Source of the DNA: Natronorubrum halophilum
Lineage (GTDB): Archaea; Halobacteriota; Halobacteria; Halobacteriales; Natrialbaceae
Reading direction: 5' to 3'
DNA length: 64,000 nucleotides
Assembly: GCF_003670115.1 (NCBI RefSeq)
Contig: NZ_QQTY01000003.1
Coordinates: forward strand, 124,001 to 188,000
This document shows positions 49,926-59,030 of the stretch, in pieces. How positions within the stretch are numbered: position 1 is the first letter of the stretch; every line of letters starts with the position of its first letter. The notes beneath the pieces are model-generated. The model was not told the DNA's origin and did not search any database. It saw nothing but the letters and a program-made list of their open reading frames with translations. The position numbers and the translations under genes were made by a program.

Positions 49926-51827
49926 TCAGGGGAAGCGGAACGTCTCCAGATTCTTCGGTTGGTGCGTCCTGATGTCGTGTTTCTGATAGAGGGCCGAAGA
50001 GAGTTGATCCGTCGCCTGATCGTCGCCGTGAACGCAGAGAATCGTATCCGGCCGCGGATTCATCTCTTCGACGTACTGTTCGAGCCCCCTTCGGTCTGCG
50101 TGCCCCGAAAACCCGCTGACGGACTCGATTCGGCAGTGGAGCGTGATCCGGTTTGTGCCCCCCTCGAGCGCGACCTCGGTACGACCGCTTTTGATCCTGC
50201 GACCCAACGTCCCCTCCGCCTGATAGCCGACGAAAAGTAACGTGTTATCGGACTCCGGACCGAGCAACTCGAGCCAGGACATGATCGGTCCGCCAGTCAC
50301 CATCCCCGACGTCGAGAGGATAACGCTCGGTTCGTCGCTGGCGATCTCTTCGCGCATCGGTTGCCCGCCGTCGACCTGTTGGAACTGCTCGGCCATGAAC
50401 GGGTTCTCGTCCTCGTGGAGGATTCGCCGGCGAAGTCCGTCGCGAAGATACTCCGGGTACGCCGTGTGAATCGCGGTCGCTTCCCGAATCATCCCGTCGA
50501 GATAGATCGGCATCGTCGGGATCTCGCCCTCTCGCATCGCCTCCTCGAGGACCAGCATCAACTCCTGTGACCGGCCGACGGCGAACGCCGGGATGACGAC
50601 CGTACCTCCCTGCTCGTGCGTTTCCCGAATGATCTCACGGACCCGTGCTTCGCTCTGTTCCGTGTCCGCCTGGAAGTCGTTTTCGCGCCCGTACGTCGAT
50701 TCCATGATCATCGTTTCGGCTCGAGGGAAGTCGTTGACAGCGCCGTTGAACAGCCGCGTCGGTTCGTAGTGAACGTCGCCGGAAAAGACGATATTGTGGA
50801 ATCCCTTCCCCACGTGAAGGTGGGCCGTTGCACTTCCCAGAATATGACCCGCGTTGTGCATCGTCAGTTTGATGTCCGGAGCGATATCGGTGACGTTGCC
50901 GTACGCGACCGGAATCGTGTGTTTGATCGCTTGACGGACCTGTTCGCTCGAATAGGGCGGTGTTCGGCCTTCTTTCGAGGCGACGTTGAGATAATCGAGT
51001 TGTAGCAACCCCATCAGATCCCGCGTGGGCTCCGTCGTATAAATCGGTCCGTCGTAACCGTATTTGAACAACAGCGGGAGCAACGCACTGTGGTCCAGAT
51101 GAGCGTGCGTCAAAATGACGGCATCGAGCTCCGTAAGCGGCATCGCTTCCGGGGCGTGGAGATACGGAACCTCGCCGTTGGAACCGGGTTTGTCCCCGCA
51201 ATCGACGAGAATCTTCGTGTTCGGCGTGTGAAGGACGAAACTCGCGCGGCCGACTTCACGACAGCAGCCGAGTGTCGTGATTCGAACCCAGTCAACGTCG
51301 TTATCAGGAGAGCCGTGAATTTGCGCTCCGACGTCCGCGAGGAAATCACGCCGTTCCGCCCGTTCCTGCGTGAGGTAACTCCTGACGTTGTCCACCGTCG
51401 ACGACTCCATCGGCGGCGTCCGAACCACTTCGGGATTCCATCCCACCTCCGACGTGATTTCGCGGATCGTACTTCCGCGCTGGCCGATCACTAACCCCGG
51501 TTTTTCGGCTTCGATGAACACCTCGCCAGTCGTCGGGTGGAACTCGAGGTCTTGGACGTTCGCCTTGTCGGGCACAACGTCGTAAATCACGGTTTCGGCT
51601 TCCGATGGGGACGATTGCGTTCCCGACACCGGTCGAATGGTTACGCGTTTCCGAAGCGCGTGAGCAAGCGTACCGAGAATGTCGCTATCCTCCGCGAACT
51701 TCTGGGGCGTTTCAGTGTAAATAACGAGATCCGGTCCTTCGTACTGAACGTCGCTGACGTCCAGATACGATGGCACTTCGTCTCTAACGCGTTCGTACAG
51801 GTCTGAATGAGTTGTGTCGTCGCTCAT
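49926..51827 (-). CDS. aCPSF1/FttA-type KH-beta-CASP nuclease
   Basis: A 633-residue metallo-beta-lactamase ribonuclease. Two N-terminal KH-like domains (about 1-150; EKPGLVIGQRGSTIREI), then MBL motif 2 HAHLDH (ILTHAHLDHSALLPLL), motif 3 HILGSA, motif 4 GDVHYE, beta-CASP motifs and the final GFSGHAD. This is the archaeal transcription termination factor aCPSF1/FttA and processing-nuclease family, with normal length. Its sequence differs noticeably from what I recall of the housekeeping haloarchaeal protein and it lies among mobile relics, so it may be a second copy. Confidence 0.85.
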   Translation of the reverse strand: MSDDTTHSDLYERVRDEVPSYLDVSDVQYEGPDLVIYTETPQKFAEDSDILGTLAHALRKRVTIRPVSGTQSSPSEAETVIYDVVPDKANVQDLEFHPTTGEVFIEAEKPGLVIGQRGSTIREITSEVGWNPEVVRTPPMESSTVDNVRSYLTQERAERRDFLADVGAQIHGSPDNDVDWVRITTLGCCREVGRASFVLHTPNTKILVDCGDKPGSNGEVPYLHAPEAMPLTELDAVILTHAHLDHSALLPLLFKYGYDGPIYTTEPTRDLMGLLQLDYLNVASKEGRTPPYSSEQVRQAIKHTIPVAYGNVTDIAPDIKLTMHNAGHILGSATAHLHVGKGFHNIVFSGDVHYEPTRLFNGAVNDFPRAETMIMESTYGRENDFQADTEQSEARVREIIRETHEQGGTVVIPAFAVGRSQELMLVLEEAMREGEIPTMPIYLDGMIREATAIHTAYPEYLRDGLRRRILHEDENPFMAEQFQQVDGGQPMREEIASDEPSVILSTSGMVTGGPIMSWLELLGPESDNTLLFVGYQAEGTLGRRIKSGRTEVALEGGTNRITLHCRIESVSGFSGHADRRGLEQYVEEMNPRPDTILCVHGDDQATDQLSSALYQKHDIRTHQPKNLETFRFP

Positions 51828-52169
51828 AGTGAGTTCGCCGTCTCATCGTCTCGTCTCCGGTGATCTCGTGACCCTCGCTACAGACTGCGTACCCAGAATC
51901 CCGCCGGGATGCGCAGCCAATCGATCAAATATGCGGAGAGGGACTGATGAACTGCTACTGTTATCTTCGTGACGAAGAATAAAAGACTTCGTACTACGGC
52001 GTACGAATCGTGCTCCGGAACGAGGAATACGAGCAGGAGCAACGAGACATCCCGACGGCTCGTATACGCCGATAGTCGAAGTGCACGGATCTGGATCGGA
52101 GAACAGGTTCCAACGGTGGCCGAATCGGTATTTCTGAAACGGACTTTGATCAGACAGATAGGCTATTTT
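51828..52169. other. Intergenic region
   Basis: No gene is recognised. Open frames are short with poor codon use. Confidence 0.35.
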
Positions 52170-52668
52170 GTGATATGGGAAACATGATTGCCAGCGGTTC
52201 GACGTCTCCGCTTTTCGTATCGATATCGAGTCTCATATCGACGGGGTGTAATCTGAAGATGTGTCGTTCCGCGAGGAAAACGCAGTATCTCGAGGTCGCG
52301 TTTCTCGGAGAGTTCTCGAAGAAATTGTTCTGTCAAGGCGGTTGTAGTGGTCGAATACAGTCGTATAGCGGGAATTCGTTCGTTTCTGGACCGACGGCAG
52401 TGTACAGCCGATAGCGATGGTCGTCACGTTGAACCACCGCTTCGTCGAGCGTGACGTAATCCGAATGTGCATCAACAGTCCGTTGTAGACCGCGTTTGCG
52501 AACCAACGTAGACTGCTTTTCAGCTCCGTTCGGTACCGAACTTCTCGAGTTCACGAATAGTAAATTAGAATGGTAGTTTAACAAGGTGAGAGCGGATACC
52601 GAGTTCCACCAACTGACGCGGTGCCCGCTCGTGCTCTTACAAGCCAGTTGGAATCTATCGTGAAGCAC
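52170..52668 (-). pseudogene. IS6-like transposase relic
   Basis: Minus-strand frames reconstruct parts of an IS6-type transposase: DYVTLDEAVVQRDDHRYRLY then TAVGPETNEFPLY (region of the first catalytic Asp, at DEA), then after a frameshift FLRELSEKRDLEILRFL and THLQITPRRYETRYRYEKR. At least one shift and internal gaps are needed. It could be the source family for the solo ends at 8703, 10989, 24121, 31024 and 41046, but that link is not proven. Confidence 0.6.
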
Positions 52669-52752
52669 TCGCTGAAGGAGTCCGCGAATAGCACGTCAAA
52701 CTAGCGCTACGAGCCGCGTGTTTTCAAACCGACCGTAGCCACCGCCCGTAGT

Positions 52753-52772
52753 TTACATCCATATGGATGTAA
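52753..52772. promoter_or_regulatory. Perfect 20-bp palindrome upstream of IclR gene
   Basis: TTACATCCATATGGATGTAA, perfectly self-complementary. It lies 244 nt upstream of the IclR start and 31 nt from a related but imperfect palindrome. A probable dimer-binding operator, perhaps for the IclR protein itself. Confidence 0.55.
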
Positions 52773-52803
52773 TGAGTTCTACGCACCGCCTCTCCGAAAT
52801 TGT

Positions 52804-52823
52804 TTACAAACGTATGCCTGTAA
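52804..52823. promoter_or_regulatory. Second, imperfect palindrome upstream of IclR gene
   Basis: TTACAAACGTATGCCTGTAA shares the outer TTACA...TGTAA arms and TATG core with the palindrome at 52753. Start-to-start spacing is 51 bp, about five helical turns, which would allow cooperative binding on one DNA face. Confidence 0.5.
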
Positions 52824-53015
52824 TGTGAACTCGGTCGTTCCGAACCCTCCGATCTGGGTTTCACAACGCGTCGATGTCGTCCCGATAATCGAATATCCTA
52901 ATGGTCACACACTCCGTCCGGATTAGTGGTAACGAATAGCACACTGTATCCAGTCATGATGGAAAGAATAATGAATTCAGATAGATTTTTCAACATCGAT
53001 GACGATAGCCGTCGT

Positions 53016-53786
53016 ATGAAAAGCGATAACGCGGGATCGTCGGGGCAACGGATCAATGCACTGATAAAATGTTTCAACATCATTGAAGAGTTGAAAGAGC
53101 GAGGGAGTGTGGGCGTCTCTGATCTCGCCGCGGCGCTCGACATGCCGACGAGTACAGTCTACGTGTACCTACAGACGCTAGAAGAGCTGGAATACGTGAT
53201 CGCCGACCAGGGCGAGTATCGCCTGAGCTTGCGGTTTCTAGATATCGGCTGTCGGGTTCGGAATCGATTGGACGTGTTTTCGGCGGCACGCCACGAGATG
53301 ATCGACCTCTCGCAAGAGACCGGCGAGACGGTCGGCATCGGTGTCGTTGAGAACGGGAAGCGGGTTGAGCTGTGGCAGATCGAGGGTGAGGACGCCATCA
53401 ACGACAAGATACACGTCGGAGAACACACGTACCTGCACTGGACGTCACTCGGGAAGACGTTGCTCGCGAGCCTCTCTGACGAAGAGATCGATCGCATCGT
53501 CGATCGTCAGGGGCTCCCGAAGGCGACCGAGAACACGATCACCGACCGAGCGGAACTCCTCGAGGAGGTCGAGCAGATCCGCCGACAGGGGTTCACGATC
53601 GAGGACGAGGAGCGAAAAGTCGGTATCCGGAGCGTGTCGGTTCCGCTCAGCGACGTTGACGGAAACACGGTCGCCGCACTCGGTATCAACGCCCCGAAGA
53701 ACAAGATGGTTCCCCAGCGGTGTGACGAGTACGTCTCCCGACTGAAGCGGAAAGCGAACGTCATCTCGATCCGCTACAACTACTGA
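53016..53786 (+). CDS. IclR-family regulator
   Basis: A 256-residue regulator. The winged helix is near the N-terminus (INALIKCFNIIEELKERG, VSDLAAALDMPTSTVYVYL) and the IclR effector domain is at about 85-250 (VGIGVVENGKRVELWQIEG, YLHWTSLGKTLLASL, GFTIEDEERKVGIRSVSVPL). The ATG at 53016 follows a TATA-like GATTTTTC run 28 nt upstream, so it is preferred over upstream starts. It heads the catabolic island and is its most likely regulator; IclR proteins typically control sugar-acid or aromatic catabolism. Confidence 0.87.
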   Translation: MKSDNAGSSGQRINALIKCFNIIEELKERGSVGVSDLAAALDMPTSTVYVYLQTLEELEYVIADQGEYRLSLRFLDIGCRVRNRLDVFSAARHEMIDLSQETGETVGIGVVENGKRVELWQIEGEDAINDKIHVGEHTYLHWTSLGKTLLASLSDEEIDRIVDRQGLPKATENTITDRAELLEEVEQIRRQGFTIEDEERKVGIRSVSVPLSDVDGNTVAALGINAPKNKMVPQRCDEYVSRLKRKANVISIRYNY

Positions 53787-54039
53787 TCAGGTTTCCAATA
53801 TCGTTGTAATCGAGTTGGGCTCCCGATCGGCCGCTCGGGGATGAACTTCCGTACAGCCGGTCTCCCGAAAACGGAGCCGATTCGGCAACTGCCACGCGAT
53901 AGTCCGTGTGAATGCACCCGTCGTGTATGGGACGAACGCGTTCGTGCCGTCCCCCTCGACGGGTTGGCGCTGTTCACCAGCGCGTCCAAATGCTCGGCTT
54001 GGGGGAATCTTTTTACGGTCTAGCGAGCACTTCATACAT

Positions 54040-54843
54040 ATGTCGTTCAAAGGCGCAGCAGCGAACAGCGTGTCTTGGGGGAACCATACAGCCGACGAAA
54101 TCGGCGAAATCGGCGACCGAAACGGCTCGATACTCGTTGTCCCGGTCGGGAGCGTCGAACAGCACGGTAACCACCTTCCCGTAGCAACGGATAGTATCCT
54201 CGTCGAAGCCGTCGCAGTCCTCGGCGCGGAGCGAGTGACCGACGACGTTCCGATCCTCACGCTGCCGACGTTCTGGAGCGGCTTTTCGCCACACCACCTC
54301 CACTTCGGCGGGACGGTGTCGCTCGAGTTCGAACACATGCTAGGGGCGATCGAAGACGTCGCCGACACGGCGCTCGAGAACGGATTCGACGCCCTGGTGC
54401 TGCTGAACGGCCACGGAGGGAACATGTCGCTGATCGACAGTGCCGTCAGTACGATCGGGGTCGACCACGACGACGTCGAGGTGCTCGGGCTCACGTACTT
54501 CCAGCTCGCGAGCGGTTTTATCGACGAGATCCGGGAGAGCGATATCGGCGGAATGGCTCACGGCGGCGAGTTCGAGACCTCGCTGATGTTACACCTGCGC
54601 GAAGAACTCGTCGACGTCGATCGACTCGACGGTACGTACATGGACGAGCCCTACGACCTCGGGACGAAAGATTTGGTGGAAGGCGGCCCGCTCGCGGTCT
54701 ACCGTGGATTCGAAGAGTACTCCGCGAGCGGGGCGATCGGCGATCCCGGACTGGCGTCCGTCGGGAAGGGCGAGCAGATTTTCGAACTGCTCGGCGACGA
54801 ACTGGAATCGCTACTGCGGGACGTTCATGATCGGAACCGGTAG
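54040..54843 (+). CDS. Creatininase-family amidohydrolase
   Basis: A 267-residue protein. Metal-binding motifs of the creatininase family are present: VPVGSVEQHGNHLPVATDS (Glu and His ligands plus Asp), FSPHHLHFGGTVSLEF, LLNGHGGN and HGGEFETSLMLHL. Family members cleave creatinine, N-formyl intermediates or lactam/amide bonds. TATA-like CTTTTTACGG (about 54008-54017) supports the ATG at 54040 and a leaderless message. It lies just downstream of the IclR gene. Confidence 0.86.
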   Translation: MSFKGAAANSVSWGNHTADEIGEIGDRNGSILVVPVGSVEQHGNHLPVATDSILVEAVAVLGAERVTDDVPILTLPTFWSGFSPHHLHFGGTVSLEFEHMLGAIEDVADTALENGFDALVLLNGHGGNMSLIDSAVSTIGVDHDDVEVLGLTYFQLASGFIDEIRESDIGGMAHGGEFETSLMLHLREELVDVDRLDGTYMDEPYDLGTKDLVEGGPLAVYRGFEEYSASGAIGDPGLASVGKGEQIFELLGDELESLLRDVHDRNR

Positions 54844-54857
54844 AACGACGTCGTCGC

Positions 54858-55232
54858 TTACGCGGTCGCGATCACTTCGATCTCGACGCCGATGTCGATC
54901 GGCAGGTCCTTGACCTGCACGGCGCTGCGCGCCGGATACGGTTCGCCCATGTACTCACCGTACACCTCGTTGATCGCGTCGTAGTCGTCCATGTCCTGGA
55001 CGAATACGGTCGCTTTCACGATATCGTCGAGCGACGACCCCGCGGCATCCAGTATCGCGCCGACGTTCTCGAGCGTCCGCGCCGTCTCCTCCCCGATATC
55101 GTCGCCGACGATGTTTCCGCTCTCGGGGTCGATCGGTCCCTGGCCGGAGACGTAGATTCGGTTGCCGTCACGAATCGCTTGCGAGAAGGGCCCGATACTC
55201 TCCGGAGCCTCGTCCGTGGTGATTTCTTCCAT
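54858..55232 (-). CDS. RidA family protein
   Basis: A 124-residue member of the RidA/YjgF/UK114 family: APESIGPFSQAIRDGNRIYV, SGQGPIDPESG, VKATVFVQDMDDYDAINEVY and the C-terminal Arg in YPARSAVQVKDLP. RidA enzymes hydrolyse reactive enamine/imine intermediates released by PLP-dependent enzymes. That matches a nearby PLP enzyme (56532-57668). A TATA-like TTTTATTA (about 55258-55265, minus strand) lies about 29 nt before the ATG at 55232. Confidence 0.9.
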   Translation of the reverse strand: MEEITTDEAPESIGPFSQAIRDGNRIYVSGQGPIDPESGNIVGDDIGEETARTLENVGAILDAAGSSLDDIVKATVFVQDMDDYDAINEVYGEYMGEPYPARSAVQVKDLPIDIGVEIEVIATA

Positions 55233-55401
55233 CGCAGTTCCGGCTTCGCACAGAGTCGTAATAAAACTGATCCGACGGCGCGAGCCACGATCGGTCGGGA
55301 GCGCCGTTCGCCGTCGACTGCGTCCGCGGGCGGATTCGACATCTCCTGCTACCCGGGTGCGATTCGAACCGGCGCACTCGAGTCGTCGGTTCAGGGTCGT
55401 C

Positions 55402-56376
55402 TCAGTCGAGGTCGAAGGCGTCGCGCAACCGGCTGGCCATGGTCTCGTACGCTTTCGGCGTCCGGCCGAGTTTCTCGCGAAGGAAGACCGCACTGATGAC
55501 GTTGTGGGGCATGTCCGGATAGTGATCGAGCGTCACATCGACGCCGGCGGCGTCGAGTCGCTCGTAGTACGCGATCCCCTCGTCGCGGAGCGGATCCCAG
55601 CCGGCCGTGATGACCGTTCCCGGCGGCAGACCGGACAGGTCCCGAGCGCGAAGCGGGGCGACGTAGGGGTTCGCCTCGTCGAGATCGTTCTCCAGATAGT
55701 GATCCCAGTAGAAGCGCATATCCTCGCGGTACAGCCCGTATCCCTCCGCGTTTTCGTCGTAGGATTCGGTGTCGATTGCGGTATCGGTCACCGGCACGCC
55801 GAGCAGCTGATAGGCGACGTCGGGACCGCCGCGCTCGCGCGCCAGCAGCGATACCGCCGCCGCGAGGTTCCCACCGGCGCTCGCTCCCCCGACCGCGGTC
55901 CGATCGGGGTCGGCGAGAGAGACCGCAGGGTGCTCGGCCACCCACTCGGTCGCGGCGTAACAGTCCTCGAGTCCCGCCGGAAACGGATGCTCGGGAGCGA
56001 GCCGGTACTCGACGGAGACGACGCTACATCCGGTGCGATTGACCAGCGCCCTGCAGACCCCATCGGCAGCGTCGATACTCCCGCGAACCCAGCCGCCGCC
56101 GTGGAACCAGAGGAGTACGGGATGTCTGCCGCGGTCGTCCGGCGTGTACACGCGAACGGGAAGGTCGCCGTCCGGCCCGTCGATGAGGTAATCGACCACG
56201 TCGCCGTCGACCGGTTCCGGATCGGAAAGCAAGCCGGCCTCCTCGATCGCTCGGTCGGTGAGCTGTCGGGCACCCGTCGGAGACACGTGGTGCGCCGTCG
56301 GTCTGCCCGTCGTCTGTGCTTCTTCGAGCATCTCTTCGACCTCGGGATGGAGATCGGTCCGTAACGGCTCCGTCAT
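55402..56376 (-). CDS. HSL-type alpha/beta hydrolase
   Basis: A 324-residue esterase of the hormone-sensitive-lipase group. Oxyanion-hole motif HGGGW (about 92-96), nucleophile Ser166 in GASAGG, acid Asp in GWDPLRDEG and His in MPHNV. All are present. It probably cleaves an ester or lactone in the pathway. The ATG at 56376 follows the earlier in-frame start at 56394 but is better placed relative to an A/T-rich element at 56407-56416. Confidence 0.86.
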   Translation of the reverse strand: MTEPLRTDLHPEVEEMLEEAQTTGRPTAHHVSPTGARQLTDRAIEEAGLLSDPEPVDGDVVDYLIDGPDGDLPVRVYTPDDRGRHPVLLWFHGGGWVRGSIDAADGVCRALVNRTGCSVVSVEYRLAPEHPFPAGLEDCYAATEWVAEHPAVSLADPDRTAVGGASAGGNLAAAVSLLARERGGPDVAYQLLGVPVTDTAIDTESYDENAEGYGLYREDMRFYWDHYLENDLDEANPYVAPLRARDLSGLPPGTVITAGWDPLRDEGIAYYERLDAAGVDVTLDHYPDMPHNVISAVFLREKLGRTPKAYETMASRLRDAFDLD

Positions 56377-56531
56377 GGGGAAACACGTGGTCAATCGGCG
56401 GCGCGTGTCAAATAACTACTGCCCTGCTCCGCCGTCCCGTGGCAAATGGGGTCGGTCGTGACCGATACGCTCACCGGCGGCCGCCTGAGCAGCCAGCTTT
56501 ATGGTGGTAAGTCGGGTCTTGAAAGGTGGAT

Positions 56532-57668
56532 ATGCCGACGCCGACGCTAACCGACAGCACGCCGTGCCTGGACCAGTCTCGATATGACCTGGAGACGCCC
56601 GCGGTCGTCGTCGACCTCGACACGATGGAGGCCAACATGCGGGAGTTCGCCGAATTCGCACAGCGCCACGACGTGGCGTTGCGATCGCACGTCAAGACGC
56701 ACAAAATCCCGGACATCGCCCATCGGCAAGAGGAGCTATCGGGCGGCGATGGGATCCTCTGTCAGACGCTGAGCGAGGCCGAAGTGATGGCTCAAAACGG
56801 GATTTCGGACATCTACCTCTCGTACATGGTCGTCGAGGAGTCGAAGCTGGACCGCCTCGTGCGGCTCTCCGAGCGACTCGAGTCGTTCGCGACGACCGTC
56901 GACTGCCCGGGTAACATCGACCCGCTGCAGGCGGCGGCCGACCGACGCGGCGCGACCGTCGACGCGGTCCTGGAGATTGACGTCGGCCTCGGCCGCACGG
57001 GCGTCCCACCCGGCGAGCCAGCCCTGGAGATGGCAGCGCGGATCGTCGACGCCGAAAACCTGTCGTTCGCCGGACTCATGGGCTTCGAGGGGCACGTTAA
57101 CGCCGAAGCCGAGTCCGAGGCCGACTACGAACGGCTCTGTGAGGCAGCGATGGACGAACTCCAGGGGACGGCCGAACTGTTGGAGTCGGACGGAGTTCCG
57201 GTCGACGACGTGAGGGTCGGCTCGACCGGCACGGCCCGCCACAGCGGCAAACACCCCGTCGTCACCGAGATCAACCCCGGGATGTACCCGTTCAACGACG
57301 CCAACGTCGTCTCCTGGGCTGGCCCGATCGGGCCGGCGGACTGCGCGCTGACGGTCCTGACGACGGTCATCTCGAAACCGGCCGACGACAGGGTGATCGT
57401 CGACGCCGGCAGCAAGACGATGTCGTTCGATGTCGACCGTCAGCCCATCCCAAACGAGCGCGACGACATCGAATACGTCACCGCCTCCGAGGAGCACGGG
57501 TGGATCGACTCGAGCGACGCCGACGAGCCGATCGAGGTCGGGGATCGACTAGAGTTTATCGTCCCGCACGTCTGTACGACCATCAACCTCCACGACACGC
57601 TGATCGGCACTCGAGACGATCGCGTCGAGGAAGTCTGGAACGTACAGGCCCGCGGGAAAGAGAAGTAG
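56532..57668 (+). CDS. D-threonine aldolase-like PLP enzyme
   Basis: A 378-residue fold-type III PLP enzyme of the DSD1/D-threonine aldolase family. The PLP Lys is K55 (RSHVKTHKIPDIA), with VDVGLGRTGV-like EIDVGLGRTGV, GFEGHVN, VGSTGTARHSGKH and EINPGMYPFNDAN. The C-terminal metal-binding His and Cys (VPHVCTTINLHD) are present. It would cleave or deaminate a beta-hydroxy D-amino acid. The ATG at 56532 is preferred over GTG 56526; TTTATGG about 30 nt upstream fits. Confidence 0.85.
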   Translation: MPTPTLTDSTPCLDQSRYDLETPAVVVDLDTMEANMREFAEFAQRHDVALRSHVKTHKIPDIAHRQEELSGGDGILCQTLSEAEVMAQNGISDIYLSYMVVEESKLDRLVRLSERLESFATTVDCPGNIDPLQAAADRRGATVDAVLEIDVGLGRTGVPPGEPALEMAARIVDAENLSFAGLMGFEGHVNAEAESEADYERLCEAAMDELQGTAELLESDGVPVDDVRVGSTGTARHSGKHPVVTEINPGMYPFNDANVVSWAGPIGPADCALTVLTTVISKPADDRVIVDAGSKTMSFDVDRQPIPNERDDIEYVTASEEHGWIDSSDADEPIEVGDRLEFIVPHVCTTINLHDTLIGTRDDRVEEVWNVQARGKEK

Positions 57669-57746
57669 CGCGGAGATCGATCGGCGGTTCGATTCGTCGC
57701 TGGCCGAGTGATCCGAGCTCAGGGGGCTACTCGGCATTGACCGTAC

Positions 57747-58904
57747 TCAGCCGTCGATCCGGTACTCGGCGACCCTGTCCTCGTCGACGGTGATCCCGAG
57801 ACCCGGCTCGTCGGGAACGGCGATCGCCCCGTTATCGATCTCGAACGGCTCCTCGATCACGTCGTCTTCCCAGGCGTAGTAGACGGTGTCCGGCGGAAGC
57901 GTGAACCCGGGGATGCCGCTAACGGCGTGCAGTATCGCGGCGGTTCGGATTCCGAGGTCGAACGCGCAGTGGTGCGCCATCGGGATGCCGGCGTCCTCGG
58001 CGATCGCCGCGAGCTGCCGGAGCCCGGAGATGCCGCCGGCTGGCGTCATGTCGACGACGGCGACGTCGAGCGCGCCGTGCTCGATCAGTTCGCGCAGATT
58101 GTGGGCGATGTAGGTGTCTTCGTTCGGGGCGATCGGTTGCGGGGTCCGCTGGCGCAGGCGCGCCAGCGACCGGTGGCTGTCGACCTGAATCGGCTGTTCG
58201 AGGTACTGGAGGTAGACGCCGGCATCGGCCAGCGCCGCGCCGACGCGGACCGCCTCGTCGAGTCGCCATCCCTGATTCGGGTCGAGACGGAACTCGAGCC
58301 GTCCGTCGACCTCGTCGTCCATCGCGACGATCCGTTCGACGTCCCGCTTCCAGTCGCGCCCCGCCTTCGTCTTTAGCACGTCGAACCCCTCGTCGAGCGC
58401 GGTCGCGGCGTGGGCCCGAGATTCCTCGAGCGGGAGGATACCGAGACAGTAGGCCGTGTCGACGGTGTTCGTCTGGTCGTACTCGGTGTCCATTCGCCGC
58501 GTCGTCGTCCCCGGCGCAGTCCATCCGCCGAGCAGTTCGTAGATCGGCTTCTCCAGGTCTTTCCCGACGATATCCCAGCAGGCCATCTCGACCGCTGAAA
58601 AGAACATATCGACGTTCGTATACTCGATGAACAGTAGCCGTCGCAGGCTCTCGACCTCGAACGGCGAGTGCCCCTCGATGATCGGTGCAACGCCGTCTTC
58701 CAGCGTCGTGACCGTCGTCTTCGGCGAGAGGAACACCCGCATCTCGCCCCATCCGGAGATTCCTTCGTCGGTGTCTACCCGGACCAGCACTCGATCGACG
58801 TCCTCGACGGCGCCGTGGTTCGTCACGTACGGCGAGAGCCCTCCGTCCTCCAGGTCGACGACGTTCATATTTACAGCAAACGCTTCTACGCCAGTGATTT
58901 CCAT
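57747..58904 (-). CDS. Mandelate racemase/muconate-lactonizing-family enzyme
   Basis: A 385-residue enolase-superfamily protein. Catalytic Lys pair K178/K180 (LKTKAG), Mg2+ ligands D208 (RLDPNQGW), E236 (LEQPIQ) and E262 (PNEDTY), and a likely acid/base in AHHCAFDLG. Typical of sugar-acid dehydratases (gluconate, galactonate, fuconate type) or racemases. A TATA-like CTATTAAAAC (58928-58937) lies about 28 nt before the ATG at 58904, supporting it over upstream starts. Confidence 0.87.
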   Translation of the reverse strand: MEITGVEAFAVNMNVVDLEDGGLSPYVTNHGAVEDVDRVLVRVDTDEGISGWGEMRVFLSPKTTVTTLEDGVAPIIEGHSPFEVESLRRLLFIEYTNVDMFFSAVEMACWDIVGKDLEKPIYELLGGWTAPGTTTRRMDTEYDQTNTVDTAYCLGILPLEESRAHAATALDEGFDVLKTKAGRDWKRDVERIVAMDDEVDGRLEFRLDPNQGWRLDEAVRVGAALADAGVYLQYLEQPIQVDSHRSLARLRQRTPQPIAPNEDTYIAHNLRELIEHGALDVAVVDMTPAGGISGLRQLAAIAEDAGIPMAHHCAFDLGIRTAAILHAVSGIPGFTLPPDTVYYAWEDDVIEEPFEIDNGAIAVPDEPGLGITVDEDRVAEYRIDG

Positions 58905-58927
58905 ACACGATGGGGTACGCGACCGAT

Positions 58928-58937
58928 CTATTAAAAC
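58928..58937 (-). promoter_or_regulatory. TATA element of enolase-superfamily gene
   Basis: TTTTAATAG on the minus strand, about 24-33 nt before the ATG at 58904; fixes this start. Confidence 0.5.
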
Positions 58938-59030
58938 CTCGGATGCGTGCAATCGGGACGAGCTCTCACGGACGTGAGCGGAACTGCGCTCCACCGGACC
59001 AAACCGCGCCGCAAACGGGTACGTCGCCCG

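Noticed and set aside
52753-52823. Two related palindromes as a minimal CRISPR array
   Set aside because: Only two units, one imperfect, with a short non-spacer-like gap and no cas genes; operator sites fit better.
55348-55380. tRNA-like T-arm (GGTTCGAATC with flanking complementary bases, minus strand)
   Set aside because: The 5-bp stem GTGCG/CGCAC would enclose an 11-nt loop instead of 7, and no acceptor, D or anticodon arms can be folded around it.
57919-58908. 329-codon minus-strand frame in the enolase-superfamily gene
   Set aside because: Same strand, other frame of a confirmed gene; extremely Arg-rich product with no domain.
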